Positions 44,426 to 53,308 of a stretch of DNA of 64,000 nt are shown one piece after another. The DNA is from an uncultured Bacteroidaceae bacterium. Its GTDB lineage: Bacteria > Bacteroidota > Bacteroidia > Bacteroidales > Bacteroidaceae. Positions within the stretch are counted from its first letter, which is position 1. Each line of letters begins with the position of its first letter. Where the stretch lies: NCBI GenBank assembly GCA_905235565.1, contig CAJOLR010000001.1, forward strand, positions 39,265-103,264. The letters are read 5' to 3'. A program made the position numbers and the translations under genes. Below the pieces are notes generated by a model. It saw only the letters and a program-made list of their open reading frames with translations. It was not told the origin of the DNA and made no database searches.

Positions 44426-45475
44426 ATGAAAACTATGGCTAACATCTCACTTATGCTTATGTCTGTTTTAGGACTTTTCTCATGCAGTCAGGACGGCTGG
44501 ACAGATGCCGGTCCCGATGAATTTCAGGTAGCTGCCTACTCTCAGGGTACCAGCCTGATTGATGTGCGCACGGCTCAGGAATATGCCGAAGGTCACTTGC
44601 TGAATGCCATCAACATTGACTGGCAAAAGGACGGATTCACCGATGAAATTGGCCGGAAATTCAACAAAAACCTGACACTTGCCGTATATTGCCGCAGCGG
44701 ACGGCGCAGTGCCGAGGCGGCAGCAGCCCTGACCCGGGCCGGTTACAAGGTAATCAACCTTAAAGAGGGCTATCAGGGTTGGACAAGCGCAGGTAAACCG
44801 GTTAATACATTTGAGGTAGAATGCTTCATGGACGGAACAGAGCCCGTAACCATAACACTTATCAAACACGGCACGCTGGCCGTTCTCTACAAGGGAGCAT
44901 ATATACACTTTGACCCGGTAGGCGGTTACGGCAAGGCCACGGACTATGCCATGGAGTTTCCCAAGGCCGATGCGGTGCTGGTAACACATGAGCATGGAGA
45001 CCATCTGGACAAGAACGCCATAACCGCGCTTTCATCGGACAAAACCATCCTTCTGCTCAACGCAAAGTCACAGGGACAGACAGGTATGGGCAAGAGCATT
45101 GCCAACTATGAGAAAGCCGATCTGCCACAGGGAATCAAACTGGATGTGGTCCCGGCATATAACACTACTCCCGGACGCGAGCAGTTCCATCCCAAGAACA
45201 ACGGCAATGGCTACGTGCTTACGTTCCCCGGCGGATTCAGGCTATATGTGGCCGGTGATACCGAGGATGTTCCGGAGATGGCAGGCATCAAGGATATTGA
45301 CGTAGCGTTCCTGCCTGTGAACCAACCCTACACAATGACTGTGGAACAGTGTGTTAAGGCCGCCAATGTAATCAAGCCGAAAGTTCTGGTTCCATATCAT
45401 TTCAGCCAGACAGACCTGAAGGAGCTCCCATCACTCCTGCCCGGAATTGATGTGAGACTCCGCAATATGCAATAA
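44426..45475 (+). CDS. Rhodanese / metallo-beta-lactamase-fold fusion lipoprotein
   Basis: A 349-residue predicted lipoprotein (lipobox LGLFSCSQDG). Residues about 35-125 form a rhodanese domain with LIDVRTAQEYAEGHLLNAI and the catalytic Cys loop YCRSGRRSAEAAAAL. Residues about 135-349 form an UlaG-like metallo-beta-lactamase domain with THEHGDHLDKNA, AGDTEDV and PYHFSQTD as metal ligands. Fusions of these folds occur in sulfur metabolism (persulfide dioxygenases), but there the MBL part comes first, so the order here is unusual. Activity is inferred only. A weak promoter-like TATCTTTA lies at 44397-44404. The next gene is 17 bp away. Confidence 0.85.
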   Translation: MKTMANISLMLMSVLGLFSCSQDGWTDAGPDEFQVAAYSQGTSLIDVRTAQEYAEGHLLNAINIDWQKDGFTDEIGRKFNKNLTLAVYCRSGRRSAEAAAALTRAGYKVINLKEGYQGWTSAGKPVNTFEVECFMDGTEPVTITLIKHGTLAVLYKGAYIHFDPVGGYGKATDYAMEFPKADAVLVTHEHGDHLDKNAITALSSDKTILLLNAKSQGQTGMGKSIANYEKADLPQGIKLDVVPAYNTTPGREQFHPKNNGNGYVLTFPGGFRLYVAGDTEDVPEMAGIKDIDVAFLPVNQPYTMTVEQCVKAANVIKPKVLVPYHFSQTDLKELPSLLPGIDVRLRNMQ

Positions 45476-45492
45476 ACAAATACCAATCAGTT

Positions 45493-46893
45493 ATGATGCA
45501 ATTCAAGAGAATCTGCGTTACGCTAAGCGTAGCATTATTTGCCGGCGTTACATTTGCCCAGACCGAGAAAGATTCAGTTTACGTATTCCTTAAGGATATG
45601 CCCGATGCCGGCATCTACCTGCCGCCACCACCCGATATGCTCAGCCCGCAATACGCCGATGACTTTGCACAGTGGCAGTGGGGCAAGAGCGTACGTCCCA
45701 CACAGCGCGGACAGCAGGCCAACGATGATTCCCAGTGGGGTATAAACGGAATGATAAGGATACATCAGGGCACGCTGGGCTTTGAGATTACCAAGGAGAA
45801 GACACCTGCTATCTACAAGCTGCTGTACAATGTCCTTTGGACAGAGAACGAGAGTACGCACAACGCCAAGAGCAAATATATGCGTACCCGCCCGTTCGCC
45901 CAGTACAACGAGCACACTTGGGGCAGGTTTGACAATGAGCGTGAGTTACGTTTCAACGGCTCGTATCCATCGGGACATACGGCCCTTGGATGGAGCACCG
46001 CACTGGTGCTCTCAGAAATGGTTCCGGAGCTGCAGGATACACTGTTGCGCACCGGATACCAGTATGGTGAGAGCCGCGTGATTGTAGGAGCCCACTATCA
46101 GAGCGATGTAGATGCAGGATACCTGTGCGGAAGTACCGCAGTGGCGGTAATGCACGCCAGTGAATTTTTCCAGAAAGACCTGGAGGCCGCCCGTAAGGAA
46201 TACTGCAAGATAAAGGGTATCAAGAATGTAAGTCAGACCCAGGGATTCGCCGATGGAACCAAGGTTTTTGACGGTCCTGTTACAGAAGATAGTCACCGAT
46301 TCTACGGAGATGTGATAAAGTATTATGAGACTCTGCCAGAACGGGAGACAGAACGTGGAGAGCAGGCCAGGATTGATGCCGACAACAGTGTGGAGGCCAT
46401 GATGAAGACTTTCAGCACTCCTGCTTTTGAAATAAGCCGCGAGTCCAATCCCGCCATTGCGGCTCTTATGGATTATACAAGGGATAACCTTATCAAAACC
46501 GCCGGTGAATTGGGCAGTACCACATTCCGTGAGCGCCCCTATGTTAAGCTCAATCCCCGTAGAAACAAGACATTGATCAGTGAATTTGAAGATTCTTTAA
46601 AAACGACAACCAGTTATCCTTCCACACATTCAGAGATTGGATGGGGACTTGCCCTTCTGCTTGTGGAAATAGGTCCGCGTGAGGCAGCCAACGATATCCT
46701 GAACCGCGGATTCGAGTATGGCCGCAGCCGCGTAATCGCCGGTTACAACTACCCCAGCGACGTCCAGACCGCCCGCCTATGGGCATCGGCCACACTGGCA
46801 CACCTGCACACCGTTCCCGAGTTCCAGAAACTCCTGCAGGCCGCCAAGGATGAGCTCAATCCTCCCGCCAAAGGCAAAAAGAAAAAGAAATGA
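45493..46893 (+). CDS. Exported PAP2-type acid phosphatase with duplicated domain
   Basis: A 466-residue protein with a signal peptide (VALFAGVTFAQ) and two class-A acid-phosphatase/PAP2 domains. Domain 1 (about residues 40-260) has RTRPF, YPSGHTALGWSTALVLSEM and SRVIVGAHYQSDVDAG. Domain 2 (about 290-460) has RERPYVKLNP, YPSTHSEIGWGLALLLVEI and SRVIAGYNYPSDVQTA, so the nucleophilic His of domain 1 (GAHY) is Asn in domain 2 (GYNY). The second domain is probably inactive. The protein ends in a Lys-rich tail (GKKKKK). It may be cotranscribed with the fusion lipoprotein. Confidence 0.85.
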   Translation: MMQFKRICVTLSVALFAGVTFAQTEKDSVYVFLKDMPDAGIYLPPPPDMLSPQYADDFAQWQWGKSVRPTQRGQQANDDSQWGINGMIRIHQGTLGFEITKEKTPAIYKLLYNVLWTENESTHNAKSKYMRTRPFAQYNEHTWGRFDNERELRFNGSYPSGHTALGWSTALVLSEMVPELQDTLLRTGYQYGESRVIVGAHYQSDVDAGYLCGSTAVAVMHASEFFQKDLEAARKEYCKIKGIKNVSQTQGFADGTKVFDGPVTEDSHRFYGDVIKYYETLPERETERGEQARIDADNSVEAMMKTFSTPAFEISRESNPAIAALMDYTRDNLIKTAGELGSTTFRERPYVKLNPRRNKTLISEFEDSLKTTTSYPSTHSEIGWGLALLLVEIGPREAANDILNRGFEYGRSRVIAGYNYPSDVQTARLWASATLAHLHTVPEFQKLLQAAKDELNPPAKGKKKKK

Positions 46894-46910
46894 TAAGTTG
46901 GTAATGACTG

Positions 46911-47426
46911 TCAGACATCAATACCCATGATATAGTCATTCATGTAGAAACCGTTGCCGATGGGAAAATCCCCCTGACGCAATATGCTCAAACCCTGCCT
47001 GCGGTAAAAGCCAACGGCAGGGTTGTTTCTGTTTACATTAAGCTCTATTCTGGCTTTAAGGCCCGATTTGTTGTCTCTTACATGCTGTTTTGCCGATTCC
47101 AGTAGCCTCAGACCCAGGCCTTTACCCTGATCCGACGGCATCACGTAAATCTTCTCCAGGTGCCAGACCTCAGTACCATCGGGATCAGTTGAGTCTTTGC
47201 GAACCGAAACATATCCCTGAGGTTCAACACCGTTCCAGGCGATATAATAAGTATGCCCAATGGCCACCTGTTTCTCAAGATTAGGAATAGAATACATCCA
47301 TTCCATCATATAATCCATCTGCTCAGGTGACAGAATAGTCTTATAAGTCTCCCTGAAAACCACCTCCGCCATCTCATGAATGGTTTGAAGGTCATCCTTG
47401 CCGGCGCGCTTTATACTGATATCCAT
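46911..47426 (-). CDS. GNAT-family N-acetyltransferase
   Basis: A 171-residue acetyltransferase. The acetyl-CoA-binding motif is YVMPSDQGKGLGLRLLESAKQ (seen as MPSDQGKGLGLRLLE), with the preceding strand VWHLEKIYV and the C-terminal LNVNRNNPAVGFYRRQGL typical of GNAT motif B. The substrate cannot be told. It has its own TAnnTTTG promoter and is convergent with the phosphatase gene, 17 bp apart. Confidence 0.88.
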   Translation of the reverse strand: MDISIKRAGKDDLQTIHEMAEVVFRETYKTILSPEQMDYMMEWMYSIPNLEKQVAIGHTYYIAWNGVEPQGYVSVRKDSTDPDGTEVWHLEKIYVMPSDQGKGLGLRLLESAKQHVRDNKSGLKARIELNVNRNNPAVGFYRRQGLSILRQGDFPIGNGFYMNDYIMGIDV

Positions 47427-47443
47427 TTTCTGAATATTTAAGG

Positions 47444-47451
47444 CAAAAGTA
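47444..47451 (-). promoter_or_regulatory. -7 box (TACTTTTG on the minus strand) for the GNAT gene
   Basis: The plus strand reads CAAAAGTA; the predicted leader is ~14 nt. Confidence 0.55.
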
Positions 47452-47467
47452 CTACAAAAGCGCCAAA

Positions 47468-47605
47468 GGAAGATAATAGGGATGGTTCTCTTTGTTTATT
47501 AAGCACCGCCGGACTTAGGTTTTCGGGACGCAACGTTCCGAAAACCTGAATCCGACTACTGCAACCGGGAAGTTGCAGCAAAGAGAACCACCCCTATTAT
47601 CTTCC
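47468..47605. repeat. 138-bp nested inverted-repeat element between divergent promoters
   Basis: The outer arms 47468-47494 (GGAAGATAATAGGGATGG...) and 47579-47605 pair at 26 of 27 positions. Inside are two hairpins: a 13-bp stem at 47517-47547 (AGGTTTTCGGGA with TTCCGAAAACCT and an extra pair), extended outwards by CGGA/TCCG, and a 7-bp stem at 47559-47578 (CTGCAAC with GTTGCAG). No ORF or target-site duplication was seen. It could be a non-autonomous mobile element (MITE-like) or a structured RNA gene. Confidence 0.7.
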
Positions 47606-47622
47606 ATTCCAAGAATTTGCAG

Positions 47623-47630
47623 TAACTTTG
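47623..47630 (+). promoter_or_regulatory. -7 box (TAACTTTG) for mnmG
   Basis: An exact match lying only 8 nt before the ATG at 47639, so the predicted leader is about 5 nt. Confidence 0.6.
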
Positions 47631-47638
47631 GAGTTTGT

Positions 47639-49513
47639 ATGGACTTTAAGTATGATGTGATAGTTATTGGCGCCGGACATGCAGGATGTGAAGCTGCCGC
47701 CGCTGCCGCCCAGATGGGTTCCAGGACCTGTCTGATAACCATGGACATGAACAAGATTGCCCAGATGAGCTGCAATCCAGCCGTTGGCGGAATAGCTAAA
47801 GGGCAGATTGTCAGAGAGATAGATGCACTTGGCGGCCACATGGGGTTAGTTACGGACCGTACAGCCATTCAATTCCGCATACTGAACCGATCCAAAGGCC
47901 CAGCCATGTGGAGCCCACGGGCACAATGCGACCGAGCCAAATTCATCTGGGCATGGCGCAGCATACTGGAGAACCAGCCAAACCTGAACATCTGGCAGGA
48001 CACCGTGACCGAACTTCTGGTAAAAGACGGCCAAGTAGTTGGTTTAAAGACACTTGAAGGTGCCGAATTCTCTTGCAAATGTGTAGTTCTGACTGCCGGA
48101 ACATTCCTGAACGGACTCATGCACATAGGCCGTGTAACCATGCCCGGCGGACGCATATCAGAACCCGCATCATACCTGCTTACCGAATCCATAACCCGTC
48201 ACGGAATACGTACCGGCCGAATGAAAACCGGCACACCAGTACGTATAGACAAGCGCAGCGTCCACTTTGAGGATATGGAACGTCAGGACGGCGAGAATGA
48301 TTTTCACCGTTTCTCATTCCTGAGCTCTGAGCGCCACCTTAAACAGATGTGCTGCTGGACCACTTACACAAATGAGAAGGTTCACGAGGTACTCAAATCC
48401 GGACTGGCCGACTCACCCCTGTTTAACGGACAGATCAAGAGCATCGGCCCCAGATACTGCCCCAGCATAGAGACCAAACTGGTGACATTCCCTGATAAGG
48501 ACCAGCATCAGCTGTTCCTGGAACCTGAGGGCGAGGATACCAACGAGATGTATCTGAACGGATTCTCATCATCCATGCCGATGGATGTCCAGATCCGCGC
48601 GCTCAAGGAGATTCCCGCGTTCCGCGACCTGGTGATCTACCGTCCCGGCTACGCCATAGAATATGACTATTTTGATCCCACCCAGCTTAAACACACACTT
48701 GAGTCCAAGGTGGTATCTGGTCTGTTCATGGCCGGACAGGTAAACGGCACCACCGGTTATGAGGAGGCTGGCGGACAAGGCATCCTGGCAGGTATCAACG
48801 CCCACATAAGCTGCCATGGAGGGGCACCGTTTACCCTGGCCCGTGATGAGGCTTACATAGGAGTCCTGGTGGATGACCTGATAACCAAAGGCGTGGATGA
48901 ACCATACCGGATGTTTACATCCAGGGCTGAATTCCGTATCCTGCTGCGCCAGGACGATGCCGACCTGCGCCTGACAGAGCGCGCTTACAACATAGGCCTG
49001 GCCACCAAGGAGCGCTACGGTCTGATGTGCCAAAAACGCGATGAGATAAACCGCATCGTGGATTTTGCCAAGGGCTTCTCCGTAAAACCGGCGCTGATAA
49101 ACGACGCTCTGGAACAGTTAGGCACTACACCACTGCGTGAAGGATGCAAGCTGGCCGACCTTATTGAAAGGCCCCAACTAACTCTGAACAATCTTTCAGA
49201 ACATATCAAGGCTCTCAAGGCCGAACTTGACAAGACCGGGCCCGAACGCAAGGATGAGATAGCTGAGGCTGCAGAGATTCTGATGAAATACAGCGGTTAT
49301 ATCAGCCGTGAGCGTCTGATTGCCGACAAGATGAAACGTCTGGAAGATATCCGCATCAAGGGACGGTTTGACTACAACTCGCTGCAGTCACTATCCACAG
49401 AGTGCCGCCAGAAGCTTATAAAACATGACCCCGAAACCCTGGCAGAGGCAAGCCGAATACCAGGAGTTTCGCCCAGCGACATCAACGTATTGCTGGTATT
49501 ATTAAACAGATAG
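47639..49513 (+). CDS. mnmG: tRNA uridine-5-carboxymethylaminomethyl modification enzyme MnmG (GidA)
   Basis: A 624-residue FAD enzyme that, with MnmE, modifies the wobble uridine of several tRNAs. The FAD fold is DVIVIGAGHAGCEAAAAAA-like (seen as VIGAGHAGCEAAAA), and GKAQI-type blocks are seen in NPAVGGIAKGQIVREIDALGG, GPRYCPSIETK and GQVNGTTGYEEAGGQG. I chose the ATG at 47639 (MDFKYDVIVIG), because the longer frame begins inside the inverted-repeat element. It lies 35 bp upstream of apt. Confidence 0.97.
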   Translation: MDFKYDVIVIGAGHAGCEAAAAAAQMGSRTCLITMDMNKIAQMSCNPAVGGIAKGQIVREIDALGGHMGLVTDRTAIQFRILNRSKGPAMWSPRAQCDRAKFIWAWRSILENQPNLNIWQDTVTELLVKDGQVVGLKTLEGAEFSCKCVVLTAGTFLNGLMHIGRVTMPGGRISEPASYLLTESITRHGIRTGRMKTGTPVRIDKRSVHFEDMERQDGENDFHRFSFLSSERHLKQMCCWTTYTNEKVHEVLKSGLADSPLFNGQIKSIGPRYCPSIETKLVTFPDKDQHQLFLEPEGEDTNEMYLNGFSSSMPMDVQIRALKEIPAFRDLVIYRPGYAIEYDYFDPTQLKHTLESKVVSGLFMAGQVNGTTGYEEAGGQGILAGINAHISCHGGAPFTLARDEAYIGVLVDDLITKGVDEPYRMFTSRAEFRILLRQDDADLRLTERAYNIGLATKERYGLMCQKRDEINRIVDFAKGFSVKPALINDALEQLGTTPLREGCKLADLIERPQLTLNNLSEHIKALKAELDKTGPERKDEIAEAAEILMKYSGYISRERLIADKMKRLEDIRIKGRFDYNSLQSLSTECRQKLIKHDPETLAEASRIPGVSPSDINVLLVLLNR

Positions 49514-49548
49514 ACCAAAAATGTTCCACGTGAAACAATTTTAAAGAT

Positions 49549-50094
49549 ATGAGTAAAGAGACACTTATCAGACACCTGCGAAACATTCCTGATTACCCTA
49601 TGGAGGGTGTGCAGTTCAAGGATGTAACTTCATGGTTTATGAATCCCGATGACATGAAAGAGATTGTGGATTCACTCTATGAGATGTATAAAGATAAAGG
49701 CATAACAAAGGTATGCGGCATAGAATCAAGAGGATTCATAATAGGCGCAGCATTGGCATATAAACTGAATGCCGGCTTTATTCCTATACGCAAACCGGGT
49801 AAGCTTCCTTATGAGAAAGTAAGCATCGAATATAAGAAAGAGTACGGTTTTGACCGCGTTGAGATGCACAAGGATTCAATCGGTAAGGATGATGTAGTAC
49901 TCATTCATGATGACCTTCTGGCTACAGGAGGCACATTGCTGGCTTCATATCAGTTGGTAAAGACTTTCTATCCCAGGCAGATTATGATAAACTGCATTAT
50001 AGAGCTTACCAACTTTAAATCAAAGGAGAAATTTCCAAAGGATTGTCCTGTGGACAGTTTTATTGCGATTGACGAATTTGACGGAGTACAGTAA
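49549..50094 (+). CDS. apt: Adenine phosphoribosyltransferase
   Basis: A 181-residue phosphoribosyltransferase salvaging adenine to AMP. The PRPP motif is VVLIHDDLLATGGTLLASY, with IESRGFIIGAALAYKLNAGF and IRKPGKLPYEKVS also present. It is somewhat longer than most (about 170) but has no extra domain. The stop codon is directly followed by the TTG start of uvrC, so these are in one operon. Confidence 0.95.
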   Translation: MSKETLIRHLRNIPDYPMEGVQFKDVTSWFMNPDDMKEIVDSLYEMYKDKGITKVCGIESRGFIIGAALAYKLNAGFIPIRKPGKLPYEKVSIEYKKEYGFDRVEMHKDSIGKDDVVLIHDDLLATGGTLLASYQLVKTFYPRQIMINCIIELTNFKSKEKFPKDCPVDSFIAIDEFDGVQ

Positions 50095-51909
50095 TTGAAA
50101 GGCAGGGAAGCATACGAGAAACACCTGAAACTGATTGTCCAGAACCTTCCGGAAAAACCCGGTTGCTACCAGTATCTGGACGAGCAGGGCACTGTCATAT
50201 ATGTAGGTAAGGCCAAAAACCTTAAACGCAGGGTGTCTTCATACTTCATAAAGGAGAATCAGACAGACAAGACCCGTATGCTTGTAAGCAAGATATCTGA
50301 CCTTAAATATATTGTTGTAGAGACGGAGTGGGACGCTTTCCTGCTGGAAAACAACCTGATCAAACGTTATAAACCACGTTACAACATACTTCTCAAGGAC
50401 GATAAGTCATATCCATCAATATGTATTACCAAAGAAGAGTATCCCAGGGTATTCAAGACACGCAAGATAATACGCAACGGGTCGGAGTACTATGGGCCTT
50501 ACAGTCACGTTGGAACACTTAACGGATTACTCCAGATAATATCCGAAGCGTATAAGATAAGAACCTGCCGGTTGCCGCTTACAGCCGAAGCAATAAAGGC
50601 CGGCAAATTCAGGGAGTGTCTGGAATATCACATCAAAAAATGCCCTGCACCATGCTTGGGAAGCATTTCCAGAGAGGACTATTACGCTCAGATTGACGAA
50701 ATACGGGAGATCCTGAAGGGCCGTAGCCAGGAACTTACACGACAGATGATGCAGGACATCAAATCGCTCGCGTCAGACCTGCGGTTTGAAGAGGCTCAGG
50801 CTATAAAAACCAAGTATGACATCATAATGGAGTTCCGTGAGAAAAGTCGGGTGGTGGACACGGGACTGGACAATGTTGATGTATACAACATTGATCAGGA
50901 TGATGATGTGGTATTTGTGAACTATCTGCACGTATCCGGTGGATGCATAAACCAGGCTTTCACTTTTGAGTACAAGCGCAAGATGGACGAATCTCTGGAG
51001 GAGATGCTTATGCTTGCCATAGTAGAGATGCGGGGCCGATACCATAGCACTGCCCGGGAGATAATAGTACCGTTCATGCCGGAAACAGAATATGGCGGGA
51101 TAACATGGACAGTACCTCAAAAGGGAGAAAAAAAGAAACTCCTGGAGTTATCAGCGCTAAATGTCAAGCAATACAGGGCCGACCGGCTGAAACGAAGCGA
51201 TAAACTCAACCCTGAGCAGAAACATACCAGACTGATGAAGGAACTTGGAAGTCTGCTGGGAATGGACAAGACGCCGTTCAGGATAGAATGTTTTGACAAC
51301 TCACACATTTCGGGAACCGATGCCGTGGCAGCCTGTGTAGTTTATGAAAACGGCAAACCTTCCAGAAAGGATTACAGACTGTACAATATCAAAAGCGGAG
51401 CAGGGGGTGATGATTACGGATCCATGTATGAGGTGATGATGCGCCGATGGATGCGGGCATTGGATGAAAGCAGTCCTATGCCGGACCTGGTGATAGTGGA
51501 CGGTGGAAAAGGACAGATGTCTGTGGCAAAGGAAGTAATTGATAACCTGCAGATTAGCATAAATATTGCAGGTCTGGTAAAGAATGACAGACACAAGACA
51601 TCGGGCCTTCTTTACGGTTTTCCCCAACTGGAGGTCGGAGTAAAGCCTGACAGTGAACTGTTCAGACTGTTGGAGCAGATGCAGGAAGAGGTGCACCGCG
51701 TAGCGATATCATTCCACAAAAAAAGACGGAGCAAACGTCAGACTCACTCAGAACTCACTGATATAAAGGGAATTGGAGAGAATACAGCAACTACACTGAT
51801 AAGGAGATTCAAAAGCGTTAAGAGAATCTCGGAAGCTTCAGTTGAGGAGCTTGCTGCTGAAATAGGTAAATCTAAGGCAGAAACAGTATATAATTGGTTT
51901 CACAAATGA
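50095..51909 (+). CDS. uvrC: Excinuclease ABC subunit C
   Basis: A 604-residue nucleotide-excision-repair endonuclease making the dual incision with UvrB. The GIY-YIG N-terminal domain has PGCYQYLDEQGTVIYVGKA, the UvrB-binding segment is DLRFEEAQAIKTKYDIIM, the RNase-H-like 5' nuclease has FDNSHISGTDAVAACVV and LVIVDGGKGQMSV, and the C-terminal helix-hairpin-helix is LTDIKGIGENTATTLIRRF. It starts with TTG immediately after the apt stop; this first codon gives MKGREAYEKH. Its stop overlaps the dtd ATG. Confidence 0.96.
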   Translation: MKGREAYEKHLKLIVQNLPEKPGCYQYLDEQGTVIYVGKAKNLKRRVSSYFIKENQTDKTRMLVSKISDLKYIVVETEWDAFLLENNLIKRYKPRYNILLKDDKSYPSICITKEEYPRVFKTRKIIRNGSEYYGPYSHVGTLNGLLQIISEAYKIRTCRLPLTAEAIKAGKFRECLEYHIKKCPAPCLGSISREDYYAQIDEIREILKGRSQELTRQMMQDIKSLASDLRFEEAQAIKTKYDIIMEFREKSRVVDTGLDNVDVYNIDQDDDVVFVNYLHVSGGCINQAFTFEYKRKMDESLEEMLMLAIVEMRGRYHSTAREIIVPFMPETEYGGITWTVPQKGEKKKLLELSALNVKQYRADRLKRSDKLNPEQKHTRLMKELGSLLGMDKTPFRIECFDNSHISGTDAVAACVVYENGKPSRKDYRLYNIKSGAGGDDYGSMYEVMMRRWMRALDESSPMPDLVIVDGGKGQMSVAKEVIDNLQISINIAGLVKNDRHKTSGLLYGFPQLEVGVKPDSELFRLLEQMQEEVHRVAISFHKKRRSKRQTHSELTDIKGIGENTATTLIRRFKSVKRISEASVEELAAEIGKSKAETVYNWFHK

Positions 51910-52358
51910 GAGCAGTAATACAGAGAGTAACACAGGCCAGCGTCAAGGTTGACAACAAGGTTACAGGAGCTATCGGGAAGGGACTGCTGATACTGGTAGG
52001 CATAGAGGATGCTGATACTCAGGATGATATAGACTGGCTCTGTAAAAAGATAGCCGGGCTAAGGATATTTGACGATGAAAACGGCATAATGAACCGTAGT
52101 GTAATGGAGATTGACGGCGGACTGCTGGCTGTCAGCCAGTTTACTCTGATGGCCAGTACCAAAAAGGGAAACCGTCCGTCTTACATACGTGCATCAAAGG
52201 GTGAATATGCTGAGCCGAAATATGAAAAATTCTGCCAGACTCTTGAGAATGAAGCTGCACGGAAGGTGGAAAAGGGTATTTTCGGGGCAGATATGAAGGT
52301 TTCTCTACTGAACGACGGACCGGTTACTATCATTATGGATACAAAAAACAAGGAATAA
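51906..52358 (+). CDS. dtd: D-aminoacyl-tRNA deacylase
   Basis: A 150-residue enzyme that removes D-amino acids from mischarged tRNA. MRAVIQRVTQASVKVDNK, AVSQFTLMASTKKGNRPSY and LLNDGPVTIIMDTK include the SQFTL and GPVT(I) signature elements. The ATG at 51906 overlaps the uvrC stop (ATGA); the earlier in-frame codon at 51894 is rejected. deoC begins 1 bp after its stop, so translation of all three is probably coupled. Confidence 0.95.
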   Translation: MRAVIQRVTQASVKVDNKVTGAIGKGLLILVGIEDADTQDDIDWLCKKIAGLRIFDDENGIMNRSVMEIDGGLLAVSQFTLMASTKKGNRPSYIRASKGEYAEPKYEKFCQTLENEAARKVEKGIFGADMKVSLLNDGPVTIIMDTKNKE

Positions 52359-52359
52359 T

Positions 52360-53268
52360 ATGGAATACTACGATGAATTGGAGCAAAACTCCGCAAATGA
52401 GCCTACTACCGACAAGTTCAACGAGGCTTTCAGCAAGTACAACATGAAAGTGGATGAATCATGGGTAAAATCTGTCATTGAAAAGGCTAAAAAAGAGATT
52501 CTTTCAGGTGGAGACAGGGAGACTCTCAAAAAGATTTTCAGTTGCATTGACCTGACAACCCTCAAACCTACGGACAATGAGGATACGGTTCTGGCTTTTG
52601 TTGAGAAAGTAAATAAAATGGAAGACAAATTCCCTGATATTCCGTCCGTTGCATCCATCTGCGTCTATCCCTGCTTTGCATCTATAGTAAGCCGCTCTCT
52701 TGAGGTGGAGAGCGTAAAGACATGCTGTGTATCGGGAGGCTTCCCGTCATCGCAAACCTTCTTTGAAGTCAAGATAGCCGAGACATCACTGGCCATACAT
52801 GACGGAGCCGATGAAATAGACATTGTCCAGAATGCCGGCCGTATCCTGAATGAGGATTATGAAACCCTGGCAGAGGAGACTGATGAACTGAAAGCCGTTT
52901 GCGCAGACAAGACACTTAAGGTAATACTTGAAACGGGTGCCCTTGGGTCACTTGAAAACGTTAAGAAAGCCGCCCTTATAGCAATGTATTCAGGAGCCGA
53001 TTTTATCAAAACATCCACCGGCAAGGAAGTTCCCGGAGCAGATCCCGAATCATTCTGCGTAATGTGCAAGACGGTGCGCGAATATGCCGATGAAACCGGA
53101 CGCAACGTAGGTGTAAAAGCTGCAGGAGGTATAAGCACTGTCGACGATGCTCTGCTCTATTGGACCATCGCCAAGATAGTACTGGGTAAAGACTGGCTCA
53201 ATAACACACGCTTCCGCATAGGTGCCAGCCGCCTTGCAGACAAACTTCTGGACGAAATCAACAAATAG
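52360..53268 (+). CDS. deoC: Deoxyribose-phosphate aldolase
   Basis: A 302-residue TIM-barrel aldolase splitting 2-deoxyribose-5-phosphate. The Schiff-base Lys lies in ADFIKTSTGKE, the other key Lys in VGVKAAGGISTVDDAL, and the catalytic Asp region in IHDGADEIDIVQNAGRI. It carries a ~50-residue N-terminal extension (DELEQNSANEPTTDKFNEAF and onward), as in the longer DeoC type; no separate domain is recognisable. Last plus-strand gene of the mnmG-to-deoC run. Confidence 0.93.
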   Translation: MEYYDELEQNSANEPTTDKFNEAFSKYNMKVDESWVKSVIEKAKKEILSGGDRETLKKIFSCIDLTTLKPTDNEDTVLAFVEKVNKMEDKFPDIPSVASICVYPCFASIVSRSLEVESVKTCCVSGGFPSSQTFFEVKIAETSLAIHDGADEIDIVQNAGRILNEDYETLAEETDELKAVCADKTLKVILETGALGSLENVKKAALIAMYSGADFIKTSTGKEVPGADPESFCVMCKTVREYADETGRNVGVKAAGGISTVDDALLYWTIAKIVLGKDWLNNTRFRIGASRLADKLLDEINK

Positions 53269-53308
53269 CACAAATGCCCGTTAAGCGAGCGAAAAATACT
53301 GTTGAACT

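Noticed and set aside
53269..53308. Terminator between deoC and the polyprenyl synthase
   Set aside because: No stem of useful length could be found in the 40-bp gap.
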